The position numbers and the translations under genes are program-made. Shown piece by piece: positions 24,920 to 34,514 of a stretch of DNA of 64,000 bases. Every line of letters starts with the position of its first letter. The stretch's first letter is position 1. The notes below the pieces were generated by a model. It was not told where the DNA came from, did no database searches, and saw only the letters and a list, made by a program, of their open reading frames with translations. This DNA is from JAADHX01 sp964569385 (GTDB lineage Bacteria > Actinomycetota > Acidimicrobiia > Acidimicrobiales > Poriferisodalaceae). Location of the stretch: NCBI GenBank assembly GCA_964569385.1, contig CAZMUM010000005.1, positions 62,001 to 126,000 on the forward strand, written 5' to 3'.

Positions 24920-25915
24920 GTGAGCGACACGCGCAGCGAACAGCCAGACCGCAACTTGGCCATGGAGCTAGTGAGAACAACCGAAGCTGCGGCCCTCGCC
25001 GCCGCCCGTTGGATGGGCCGCGGCGACAAACTCGGAGCCGACGGTGCGGCCGTCGATGCCATGCGGTTGGTCCTGCAATCGGTTCCGATGAATGGTGTGG
25101 TCATTATCGGCGAAGGCGAAAAGGACGAGGCGCCGATGCTCTACAACGGAGAGATTATCGGCGATGGCACCGGTCCCAGAACCGACATTGCGGTCGACCC
25201 AATTGATGGCACGACGCTTACCGCTCTTGGTCGCGGCGGTGCTATCGCGGTCATCGCGGTGGCGCCCGCGGGGACAATGTTCGACCCAGGGCCATGTGTG
25301 TACATGGAAAAGTTGGCCACCGGCCCAGAAGCCAAAGATGCCATCGACATCACCAAGACGGCCACCGAGAACGTTGAGGCTGTCGCCGAAGCACTGAACA
25401 AAGAGCCTCGCGACGTAACGGTAGTGATTCTCGACCGCGATCGACACTCTGAGCTCATCAGCGAAGTCCGCGACACAGGTGCCCGCATCCAGTTGATCCC
25501 CGACGGCGACGTCGCTGGTGCGATCGCCACCGCCGACGCGAGCACCGGGCCAGACCTACTCATGGGCATTGGCGGTACTCCAGAAGGTGTCATCAGCGCC
25601 GCTGCTCTCAAGTGTATGGGCGGCGCCCATCAGGGTCGGTTGTGGCCGCGTAACGAAAGAGAACGCAAGGCTGCCATCGCCGCTGGCTACGAGATTGGCC
25701 GAGTTCTGCACGCCGACGACTTGTGCCGTGGCGATGATGTGTTCTTCGCAGCCACCGGAATCACCGATGGCGATCTGCTCAAGGGGGTGCGGTTTAACAG
25801 CAAGGGTGCCATCACCGATTCGCTGGTGATGCGATCGAAGTCGGGCACCATTCGTCGAGACACGGCCCAGCACAACATGAAGAAGCTGCGCCAATATTCG
25901 GCGATCGACTATTAG
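24920..25915 (+). CDS. glpX: Fructose-1,6-bisphosphatase class II (GlpX)
   Basis: 331 residues from a GTG with a good AGGAG seven bases upstream. The metal- and substrate-binding motifs GEGEKDEAPML (64-74), DPIDGTT (93-99) and IGGTPEGVISAAALKC are those of GlpX. It dephosphorylates fructose 1,6-bisphosphate in gluconeogenesis, the usual FBPase of actinobacteria. Followed after 12 bases by the HisI-like gene, likely co-transcribed. The 137 bases before it contain no recognised riboswitch. Confidence 0.94.
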   Translation: MSDTRSEQPDRNLAMELVRTTEAAALAAARWMGRGDKLGADGAAVDAMRLVLQSVPMNGVVIIGEGEKDEAPMLYNGEIIGDGTGPRTDIAVDPIDGTTLTALGRGGAIAVIAVAPAGTMFDPGPCVYMEKLATGPEAKDAIDITKTATENVEAVAEALNKEPRDVTVVILDRDRHSELISEVRDTGARIQLIPDGDVAGAIATADASTGPDLLMGIGGTPEGVISAAALKCMGGAHQGRLWPRNERERKAAIAAGYEIGRVLHADDLCRGDDVFFAATGITDGDLLKGVRFNSKGAITDSLVMRSKSGTIRRDTAQHNMKKLRQYSAIDY

Positions 25916-25927
25916 CCTGCGGCCATC

Positions 25928-26353
25928 ATGGCTTCGCCCGACATCGAACAGAGCACCAAGCTTCAACTCGACTGGAACAAGCTCGCGGCCGCGGGTGGGT
26001 CCGATCGGGCGGTCGTGCCAGTGGTGCTGCAAGACTCAACCAGTCGAGATGTCCTGTTCGTCGGGTATACCGACGAGGCTGGCTTAGCCGAATCGCTATC
26101 CACCGGCGATGTCGTGCTGTTCAGCACCTCGCGACAGGAGCGCTGGCATAAGGGTGCAACATCGGGCGACACCCTCCGACTAGTCGAGGCGCGAGTCAAC
26201 TGCGAGCAGAACTCGTTGCTCTACCTAGTCGAGCGCACCACGGGTCGAGCGTGCCATACCCATCATCTCGACGGACGAACGCGCGCCCACTGTTACTACC
26301 GCGAGTTATCTGAGACCGGAACTCTACGGTTCGTGGAAGCGCCCCAGCTCTAG
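25928..26353 (+). CDS. HisI-like protein (phosphoribosyl-AMP cyclohydrolase family)
   Basis: 141 residues. The body matches HisI: RWHKGATSGDTLRLVEARV, then the zinc cysteines C92, C109 (ACHT) and C122 (HCYY). In HisI the first cysteine sits in D-C-D-x-D, whose acids bind Mg2+; here the stretch is N91-C92-E93-Q94-N95, so only one acid remains. About eight residues are also inserted between the second and third cysteine. It may be a paralogue with altered chemistry or metal use rather than the main histidine enzyme, or a divergent true HisI. Not near other his genes apart from glpX context. Confidence 0.7.
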   Translation: MASPDIEQSTKLQLDWNKLAAAGGSDRAVVPVVLQDSTSRDVLFVGYTDEAGLAESLSTGDVVLFSTSRQERWHKGATSGDTLRLVEARVNCEQNSLLYLVERTTGRACHTHHLDGRTRAHCYYRELSETGTLRFVEAPQL

Positions 26354-26384
26354 GTTGTCGACGCGGCGATGACTTGTCGCGCGA

Positions 26385-26783
26385 TCAGTGAGTGTCTGCG
26401 GTGGCTCCAGCGACAACCAGCCGCACATGGGCTCGTCTGTTCGCGGCAGCAGCCACAACGTCGTTCTCGTCGGCTGCTACGGCCGCCGTTGCGCGCTCTT
26501 GGGCGGCCTTGGCACGGTCGACATCGATCTCGTCGGCCAACTCCGCTACATCGGATAGAACCGACACCGAGGAATCGCTGACCTCGACGAAGCCGCCGTG
26601 CACCGCAAAGGCGACTGGTTGCCCGTCGGTGGGCCATACCCGGACCACGGCAATGTCGAGAGCACCAATGAAGGGTGCATGACCTGGGAGGAACGCTATG
26701 TCGCCATCGAGCGTGCGCGCGAGGATCTGGGTCGCTTCTCCGGTCCAAAGCACGTTCTCTGGGGAGACAAGTTCGACGTTCAT
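26385..26783 (-). CDS. atpC: ATP synthase epsilon subunit
   Basis: 132 residues from the ATG at 26783. N-terminal beta-sandwich MNVELVSPENVLWTG ... GDIAFLPGHAPFIGAL and HGGFVEVSDSSVSVLSD are typical of F1 epsilon; two C-terminal helices rich in Ala follow. It couples gamma to the c-ring and can restrain ATP hydrolysis. Last gene of the atp operon, 4 bases after atpD, and convergent with the HisI-like gene. Confidence 0.95.
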   Translation of the reverse strand: MNVELVSPENVLWTGEATQILARTLDGDIAFLPGHAPFIGALDIAVVRVWPTDGQPVAFAVHGGFVEVSDSSVSVLSDVAELADEIDVDRAKAAQERATAAVAADENDVVAAAANRRAHVRLVVAGATADTH

Positions 26784-26787
26784 CGGC

Positions 26788-28254
<1,467 letters not shown>

Positions 28255-28351
28255 AACGTTGGGTGTTCTCCTCGTGGGCAACCGGGGTGATGAGCACTCC
28301 GTTGGCGTGGATCAGTTGATGAGACGGCGGTGCATCTCGAAAGAGTTTGTT

Positions 28352-29566
28352 TTAGGTGTTCTTAGGGTGGGTACCGGCGAGGCGGAAACCAGCGGCTTCG
28401 GCTCGTTGCGGGGTGTCGAACCAGACCTCGGCGATGGTGACCTTATAGCTGCGGCTATCGGGCCGGTGATAGAGCATCGAATCGTCGTTGCCCTTGATGG
28501 TGAAACCGGGGGGTCTCGCGTTGTCTGGCAAAGGTTCGTGTGAACCAACACCGTAAGGAGCCGAGGATGAGGCCGCCGTTGCTGACGAAACCTCAGGCGC
28601 TGCGGTCAAACCAGCGACTATCGCAGCAAAGTCGACTGCTACCGAGCCGGCGATTTCGTCGTCGATTTCGGCATCGCCGCCAAGTGCTTCGGCGCCGCTG
28701 ACAATCTCCATGATCTCGGTGGTGATTGCATCCTGACGGGCACGGGAAAGCTCACGACTCAGCTTGGTGATCAGTTCGTCGGCGTTATCGGTTGCTGCCT
28801 TCATGGCTCGCTGACGGTTGGCGTGTTCTGACGCTGAGGCGTCGAGCAGGGCCGAGAACAAGCGTGATTCGACGTAGCGAGGAAGGAGCGATTCGAGTAC
28901 GCCCTCTGGCGATGGTTCGAACGAGTATCCAGCGCGACCCGTTTCGCTACCTGACCCAACGGTTGCCATCGTGCCAAGCGATTCGAGTGGCAGGAACTGG
29001 CGTACCGCTACTTGTTGAGTACCCATTGAGATGAACTCTTGGTAAGTAAGAATGACCTGATCACATGCGCCATCGGTGAACATCTCGGCGACCTGAAGAG
29101 CCACCTCTTTGGCATCGTCGTATGACGGCGTATCGGTCATGCCCTCAAAGAAGGCCTCAATTTCGTAGTTACGGAAGCTGAAGTAGTCCCTGGCCTTTTT
29201 GCCGATCAGGATCAGTCGGTAACCCTTACCTTCGGTTTGTGTGGCCATGATCTCGCGCTCAGCGGCCTTGATAACCGCCGAGTTGTAAGGCCCGGCCAGA
29301 CCGCGATCTGAAGTAATGACCACAAAACCGACAGCCGACACCTCGGCGGCATTTCGAAGCAGCGGATGGCTGAGTCCTGCTCCTCCGCTAGCTAGGTCTT
29401 CGATAGCCGATGTCATGCGGGACGCGTAAGGACGGGCCTGATTAGCTCGCTGCATTGCCTTGACAACACGCGTCGCAGCAATTAACTCCATCGCACGGGT
29501 GATCTTCTTGGTCGACTTGACCGAGGCGATCCGCCGTTTGAGGATTCGTTCCTTACCTCCTGGCAT
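28352..29566 (-). CDS. atpG: ATP synthase gamma subunit with ~110-residue C-terminal extension
   Basis: 404 residues against a usual ~290-300. Residues 1-295 are a normal gamma: N-terminal helix KRRIASVKSTKKITRAMELI, VVITSDRGLAGPYN, and the C-terminal helix EIMEIVSGAEAL, where the family ends. Residues 296-353 are an Ala/Ser-rich linker and 354-396 a small module, GFTIKGNDDSMLYHRP ... YKVTIAEVWFDTP ... AEAAGFR. That module resembles short YH.P...Y..T.AEVWF modules (sunset-type, from memory) found at the ends of various actinobacterial proteins. Because the gamma C-terminus threads up through the alpha3beta3 barrel, an extra domain there is striking. No internal stop or frameshift is seen. Confidence 0.92.
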   Translation of the reverse strand: MPGGKERILKRRIASVKSTKKITRAMELIAATRVVKAMQRANQARPYASRMTSAIEDLASGGAGLSHPLLRNAAEVSAVGFVVITSDRGLAGPYNSAVIKAAEREIMATQTEGKGYRLILIGKKARDYFSFRNYEIEAFFEGMTDTPSYDDAKEVALQVAEMFTDGACDQVILTYQEFISMGTQQVAVRQFLPLESLGTMATVGSGSETGRAGYSFEPSPEGVLESLLPRYVESRLFSALLDASASEHANRQRAMKAATDNADELITKLSRELSRARQDAITTEIMEIVSGAEALGGDAEIDDEIAGSVAVDFAAIVAGLTAAPEVSSATAASSSAPYGVGSHEPLPDNARPPGFTIKGNDDSMLYHRPDSRSYKVTIAEVWFDTPQRAEAAGFRLAGTHPKNT

Positions 29567-29572
29567 TGGTTA

Positions 29573-31201
29573 TCAGCCCTCGCCGTCGGGGCGACGGATG
29601 TCGCGTTCGGGAAGCGTAATGTCGGAGTCGACAATCTGGCTGTCGGCGTCTGGCTGGGCTTCGGCATCGACTTCTATGCCCTCGGCATCGGGTCCAGACT
29701 CGAATCCTTCGGCGAACGCAGCCACGATGTTCTCGAGCTGGTCGAGATCGGCGACGCCGGTATCGTGGATGCCAGACAGAAGACCGGCGTGCCGTTCGCG
29801 CACGTGCTCAAGCAGCTCGGTTTCGAACCGACCGACTTCTTCGACCTTCACGCCATCGAGGTGACCTCGAGTTCCGGCGTAAAGCGAAACGACCTGTTCT
29901 TCCATAGGCATAGGTGACTGGATGCCCTGCTTGAGCAGCTCGATGAGCCTGTAGCCACGCTCGAGCTGAGCTTGCGATACTGCATCGAGGTCTGAACCGA
30001 ATGCGGCGAACGCTTCGAGCTCACGGAACTGTTGAAGGTCGGACTTGAGAGTGCCGACCGCATTCTTCATGGCCTTGGTTTGGGCCGCTGAACCCACACG
30101 AGACACTGAGATACCGACGTCGATAGCTGGCCTGACGCCAGACTTGAAGAGGTCGTCCTGAAGGAAGATCTGGCCATCAGTGATGGAGATCACGTTGGTG
30201 GGGATGAAAGCCGAGACATCGCCAGCCTTGGTTTCGATTACCGGCAAAGCGGTGAGGCTGCCAGCGCCAAGTTCGTCGCTGAGCTTGGCCGCACGTTCGA
30301 GGAGGCGGCTGTGTAGGTAGAACACGTCGCCGGGGTAGGCCTCGCGACCCGGTGGGCGGCGCAACAACAGTGACATCTGCCGGTAGGCCTCGGCTTGCTT
30401 AGAGAGGTCGTCGTAGACAACCAAGCCGTGGTCGCCGCTGTCCATCCAGTGCTGACCCATCGCACAACCAGCGTACGGAGCGAGGTATTTGAACGGAGCG
30501 GGGTCCGCGGCCGAGGCCACGACAACCACCGTGTACTCCATGGCGCCGTTGCGCTCCAGAACATCGACCGTTTGAGCAACCGACGATGCCTTTTGACCAA
30601 TGGCGACGTAGATGCACTTAACGCCGAGACCCTTTTGGTTGATGATGGTGTCGATGGCAACCGTGGTTTTGCCGGTCTTGCGGTCGCCAATGATTAGCTC
30701 GCGCTGACCACGGCCAATAGGGATGAGGGAGTCGATGGCCTTAACGCCGGTCTGCATTGGTTCGGCCACCGGCTGGCGACCCATGATGCCTGGCGCTTGG
30801 ATCTCCATCCGGCGATCGGTGACGTTCTGCAACGCACCTTTGCCGTCGATTGGAACGCCAAGAGCATTAACAACGCGACCGAGCAGCCCATCACCGACTG
30901 GCACCGCCAGAATTCGGCCCGTGGCCTTGACGGGTTGGCCCTCTTCGATCTTGGCGATCTCGCCAAGAACAACAGCACCAATGGTGTCCTCGTCGAGGTT
31001 CAGCGCAAGACCAACGTCGCCGCTCTGAAACTCGAGCAGTTCGTTGACAGCCGCGTTGGGAAGGCCCGACACTCGAGCGATTCCGTCACCGACTTCGACG
31101 ACACGTCCAACGGTGCCGGACTCGATCGTTGGATCGAACCCTTCGAGGTTTGACTTGATTGCCGCCGTGATATCGGCGGTATCGAAGATGAGGTCAGCCA
31201 T
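29573..31201 (-). CDS. atpA: ATP synthase alpha subunit
   Basis: 542 residues. Walker A GDRKTGKT, VVYDDLSKQAEAYR and the arginine-finger region ISVSRVGSAAQTKAM are intact. The C-terminus continues about 35 residues past the family norm as an acidic tail (DAEGIEVDAEAQPDADSQ). Mycobacterial alpha also has a C-terminal extension, which restrains ATP hydrolysis; whether this unrelated-looking tail does so is unknown. Three bases after atpH, six before atpG. Confidence 0.96.
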   Translation of the reverse strand: MADLIFDTADITAAIKSNLEGFDPTIESGTVGRVVEVGDGIARVSGLPNAAVNELLEFQSGDVGLALNLDEDTIGAVVLGEIAKIEEGQPVKATGRILAVPVGDGLLGRVVNALGVPIDGKGALQNVTDRRMEIQAPGIMGRQPVAEPMQTGVKAIDSLIPIGRGQRELIIGDRKTGKTTVAIDTIINQKGLGVKCIYVAIGQKASSVAQTVDVLERNGAMEYTVVVVASAADPAPFKYLAPYAGCAMGQHWMDSGDHGLVVYDDLSKQAEAYRQMSLLLRRPPGREAYPGDVFYLHSRLLERAAKLSDELGAGSLTALPVIETKAGDVSAFIPTNVISITDGQIFLQDDLFKSGVRPAIDVGISVSRVGSAAQTKAMKNAVGTLKSDLQQFRELEAFAAFGSDLDAVSQAQLERGYRLIELLKQGIQSPMPMEEQVVSLYAGTRGHLDGVKVEEVGRFETELLEHVRERHAGLLSGIHDTGVADLDQLENIVAAFAEGFESGPDAEGIEVDAEAQPDADSQIVDSDITLPERDIRRPDGEG

Positions 31202-31204
31202 TGC

Positions 31205-31729
31205 CTAGACCCGTTCCTTGAGCTTCTCGAGACGAGTCTTGACCGACCCGTCGATGACTGTGTCTCCGACCTGAGCGATTAAGCCGCCCATGACAGAGGG
31301 ATCAATTACGACCTGTACATCGACCGCACTGCCTGTGGCTCGACCCAGAGCCTCGGCTAGTCGGTCGACTTGGTCTGGTGTGAGCGCAATTGCGCTACGA
31401 ACCTCGGCCACTTGTTTGCCCTGGGCATCGGCGGCGCGCTGAAGAACTCGATCGGCCACAGCCGATATGGCGCCGCCGCGATCGGCGCCGACCATCAGCG
31501 AGACCAGGTTGGCAGTGGTTGGGTTAGCCCGGCCGTCCAGCAGTGACTCGACCACACCCAACCGACGGCTAGCTGGAAGGCTCCGGTCGGCCAGGGTGGC
31601 CCGCAAATTGTCGTTGCCATCAATGGCGCGGGCGAACTGGTAAAGCTCGTCTGCCACCGTGCCGAGGTTTCCCTCAACTGAGGCCACGGCTGTTACAGCC
31701 GCTGCATATCCGTCGATTTTGTCGCTCAT
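31205..31729 (-). CDS. atpH: ATP synthase delta subunit (OSCP)
   Basis: 174 residues. N-terminal helical domain GYAAAVTAVASVEGNLGTVADEL and the C-terminal VDVQVVIDPSVMGGLIAQVGDTVIDGSVKTRLEKL are those of the peripheral-stalk delta subunit that caps F1. Unlike mycobacteria, delta here is not fused to a b-type subunit. Between atpF (about 57 bases) and atpA (3 bases). Confidence 0.94.
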   Translation of the reverse strand: MSDKIDGYAAAVTAVASVEGNLGTVADELYQFARAIDGNDNLRATLADRSLPASRRLGVVESLLDGRANPTTANLVSLMVGADRGGAISAVADRVLQRAADAQGKQVAEVRSAIALTPDQVDRLAEALGRATGSAVDVQVVIDPSVMGGLIAQVGDTVIDGSVKTRLEKLKERV

Positions 31730-31786
31730 CGATGTGTGTCCAGTGGATAGTGACCAGGGCGGGTGTGCCGCCCTGGAGGCGACCGT

Positions 31787-32317
31787 TTAACTCTCGGAGC
31801 CAACGCGGTCGATGAAGTTGTTTACGAGTTGGGTTTGGGCGTCGGCATCGAGCGATTGCTCGACGATGCGTTCGGCAGCACCAACTGCGAGAGCGGTCAC
31901 CTGACTGCGCATGTCGGCCATGGCCCGTTCTTTGGCGGCCTCAATATCGACGTCGGCTTGAGCTCGCAGTTCTGCGATCTCGCCGTCGATGGCACCAATA
32001 CGTTCGGCTCTGACAACCTCGGCCTCTTCGCGGGCAGCATCGATGATGCTGACTGCCTCGGCTTTGGCTTCGCTGAGTTTTGCGTCGTAGTCGGCCTTGA
32101 GTTGAGTGGCTTCGTCCTTGGCCTGTTCGGCGGCATCGAGGTCGCCCTGGATGCGTGCTGTGCGATCGTCCATGGCCTTGCGCATCGCCGGGTAGGCGAA
32201 TTTGGCCATAACGGTAACCAGCAAGAAGAACGAGATGGTGCCCCAGATAATCTCATTGGTGACGGGAAGGATCGGATTGTTCGGCCCTTCGCCCACCGCA
32301 AGAATTAGTGCGTACAT
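31787..32317 (-). CDS. atpF: ATP synthase b subunit
   Basis: 176 residues. One membrane anchor near residues 22-42 (IIWGTISFFLLVTVMAKF) and a long charged helix rich in Ala, Glu and Lys (about 45-165), the peripheral-stalk b architecture. Only one b gene is present in the operon. Confidence 0.95.
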   Translation of the reverse strand: MYALILAVGEGPNNPILPVTNEIIWGTISFFLLVTVMAKFAYPAMRKAMDDRTARIQGDLDAAEQAKDEATQLKADYDAKLSEAKAEAVSIIDAAREEAEVVRAERIGAIDGEIAELRAQADVDIEAAKERAMADMRSQVTALAVGAAERIVEQSLDADAQTQLVNNFIDRVGSES

Positions 32318-32336
32318 CTATGTATCTCCGAGGGTC

Positions 32337-32603
32337 TCAGGCGAACTTCAGAAGGATGAAGACCACGAAACCAATGAGGGCAAGGGCCTCGGTGAAGGCG
32401 ATTCCGAGGAACATGGTGGTTCGAACCATGCCTGCGGCCTCAGGCTGGCGGGCCATAGCCTGAACTGATTGGCCAACGAGGTAGCCAATTCCAATACCTG
32501 GGCCAATGGCGGCAAGTCCATAGGCGAATCCGGCCGATACGGCCTCGCCGAAGGCGATCTGGTCCTCGCCGGTTACTTGTGCGAGCTGCGCTAGCAGTTC
32601 CAT
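32337..32603 (-). CDS. atpE: ATP synthase c subunit
   Basis: 88 residues, two membrane helices. Helix 1 has GPGIGIGYLVG, the polar loop is ARQPEA, and the ion-binding carboxylate is E72 in IAFTEALALIGF. The surroundings of E72 look proton-type rather than sodium-type (no Q in helix 1 ligand position that I can identify), which is a tentative reading. Confidence 0.96.
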   Translation of the reverse strand: MELLAQLAQVTGEDQIAFGEAVSAGFAYGLAAIGPGIGIGYLVGQSVQAMARQPEAAGMVRTTMFLGIAFTEALALIGFVVFILLKFA

Positions 32604-32680
32604 AAGTTGGTTTCCTTATCTGTTGGCCCGAAGGCATCGGTTGGCCCGAGGGCCGTTGGGTCGTATCTGGGGATTTCGAA

Positions 32681-33451
32681 TTAGTGGTCGGCGTGCATCG
32701 ATGAGCCGATGTACACCGCAGCAAGAATCGTGAAGATGTAGGCCTGCAAGAAAGAGACCATCAGCTCGAAACCGCTGAGAAGGATGAGCATGATGAATGG
32801 CAGAGGCAAGAACACTGCGAACCAGTCGGTGGTCCACAACGCCTCGCATAAGACAATGAATGTGACCAGCAAGATGTGGCCTGCGAGCATGTTGGCAAAG
32901 AGTCGAACAGCCAACGAGAAGGGCCGAACCAAAAAGGTCGAAACGAACTCGATGAGAGCAACCAGAGGAACCAAAAAGACCGGGACGCCTGGAGGAATAA
33001 TGGCGTTCTTGAAATAGGCCAAACCCTGGTACTTCAGACCGGTTCCGATGAAGGCGACCCAGACCACCAATGCCAGCATCAACGGGAAGGCCATGCGGGC
33101 GTTGGCTGGCATCTGCCACCCGGGCACCAGCTCAAACAGGTTGGTGATCAACACAAAACAGAAAATCGACAACAAGAACGGGTTCCAGGCTCGCCCTTGT
33201 TCGCCCATGGTTTGGTCGATGATGCCGTTATCGATGAAGTCGATACCGATCTCGGCGAGGTTCTGAACACCAACAGGAACCAGGGTTTTCTTGGCCTTTG
33301 ATGCCGCTACGAAATAGATTCCAAGCGTAATCGCGGTCGCGATGAGCGCCGAAAGACCGATCTTGTTGAGCGTGTACCACTCCCCATTGCCCCAGAAGGA
33401 GGGCCACTCGACAAGATTTTCAATGGATGGGAACTTAAGTCCGAGCATCAC
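32681..33451 (-). CDS. atpB: ATP synthase a subunit
   Basis: 256 residues, five or six membrane helices. The essential Arg is in RPFSLAVRLFANMLAGH, and NPFLLSIFCFVLITNLFELVPG is the typical earlier helix. Forms the proton half-channels against the c-ring. Its ATG overlaps the atpI stop by 4 bases; 77 bases separate it from atpE. Confidence 0.96.
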   Translation of the reverse strand: MMLGLKFPSIENLVEWPSFWGNGEWYTLNKIGLSALIATAITLGIYFVAASKAKKTLVPVGVQNLAEIGIDFIDNGIIDQTMGEQGRAWNPFLLSIFCFVLITNLFELVPGWQMPANARMAFPLMLALVVWVAFIGTGLKYQGLAYFKNAIIPPGVPVFLVPLVALIEFVSTFLVRPFSLAVRLFANMLAGHILLVTFIVLCEALWTTDWFAVFLPLPFIMLILLSGFELMVSFLQAYIFTILAAVYIGSSMHADH

Positions 33452-33954
33452 GGATGGGTTACCTCTGGGGGCGTGGTCGAATCAGAATCGTCGTCGTCAT
33501 ACACCGAGGTGTAGGTCGAAGGTTTATGGTCGGGTTTAAGACCGGGGAAAGCAAGCGACGCAGAAACGTATCGCGTTTCCCAGGTCAATAGGCCCAAATG
33601 GGTGATAATCAGGGTGAGGCACAGCGGAACTAGCTCAACCCAGGCGGCGTCCTTCACCACAAACACTGCTATTGAGATGAGGCCAAGACGTAAGAGAAAG
33701 CCGAATAGAGCCGCCCCCATGAGCATTCCGAGAGAAATTCGGGCTGCCCATGCGAGCATCGCCGCGGCTACCAAGAAGTTAACAATGACAAGGCCAAACC
33801 CATAACCTGCCGAGGCCGCGCCCTTCCAACCCCAAATCGCTAGGGCGAGCAACACAACCACCGGAAAGATTGGAACCGATCGCTTGACCATATCCAGGGC
33901 GATCTCTTGTTCGACGGGAGGCCCGTCGAGACGAGTTACAACGGCATCAGTCAT
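33448..33954 (-). CDS. atpI: AtpI-like protein (ATP synthase subunit I family)
   Basis: 168 residues with four hydrophobic segments at about 30-45, 49-68, 73-100 and 108-125 and an acidic C-terminal tail (DDDDSDSTTPPE). Position directly before atpB and membrane layout fit AtpI, which helps c-ring assembly or Mg2+ supply. Sequence identity is too weak for more certainty. Overlaps both neighbours by 4 bases. Confidence 0.7.
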   Translation of the reverse strand: MTDAVVTRLDGPPVEQEIALDMVKRSVPIFPVVVLLALAIWGWKGAASAGYGFGLVIVNFLVAAAMLAWAARISLGMLMGAALFGFLLRLGLISIAVFVVKDAAWVELVPLCLTLIITHLGLLTWETRYVSASLAFPGLKPDHKPSTYTSVYDDDDSDSTTPPEVTHP

Positions 33955-34403
33955 TTTTGAACCTCGGTGCCTGAACTGCTGATTTTGGCCTCGGCTCGAG
34001 AATCATCGATTAGCGACGCCATCAAGGCCGAGATGTCAGTGTCGAGGGTGATTCCGCTCGGCAGGCGCCCGTCGGCCACTGGCACGCCGGTTGCAACAGC
34101 GGCCGCCCTGGACACTCGGTCGCCGCCAAGACCAGCATCGCGTTTGTCGACAAGATCGGCCTCGATCTTGGTCATCTGGGCGTCATAGCGGTACCACCAC
34201 AACAAGACCTGAGACACCGACGCCCATATAAGAAGGATAATCATGAAAAAGGGCTGGGTGTCGAAGATACGATCTATGAAATACCCGACACCGCTAAACA
34301 GCGCTGGGGTAGCAGCGAACTCAAAGGCGCGCGACAACGAGTCGCCGAATCCGTTATTCAGCTCGCGTCGGCTCTCGATGTCCATTGCTTGGGTTTTTAC
34401 CAT
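33951..34403 (-). CDS. AtpZ/AtpI-type small membrane protein
   Basis: About 150 residues from an ATG at 34403 (another ATG at 34385). Two membrane hairpin segments, FAATPALFSGVGYFIDRIF and FFMIILLIWASVSQVLLW, with the basic YRYDAQM after the second, match the AtpZ group that precedes atpI-atpB in many bacteria. The C-terminal ~85 residues are soluble and not typical. Likely the first gene of the atp operon. Confidence 0.7.
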   Translation of the reverse strand: MVKTQAMDIESRRELNNGFGDSLSRAFEFAATPALFSGVGYFIDRIFDTQPFFMIILLIWASVSQVLLWWYRYDAQMTKIEADLVDKRDAGLGGDRVSRAAAVATGVPVADGRLPSGITLDTDISALMASLIDDSRAEAKISSSGTEVQK

Positions 34404-34514
34404 GTGTGAATGACGGGTAGCCCTTGTGAAACAAAACACAAGCTAGGACATGACGATGCGCCCTGCAAAACAAACCCCAAATCCAGCTCCCAATCCAGCA
34501 CCCGTGCAGGCTTG

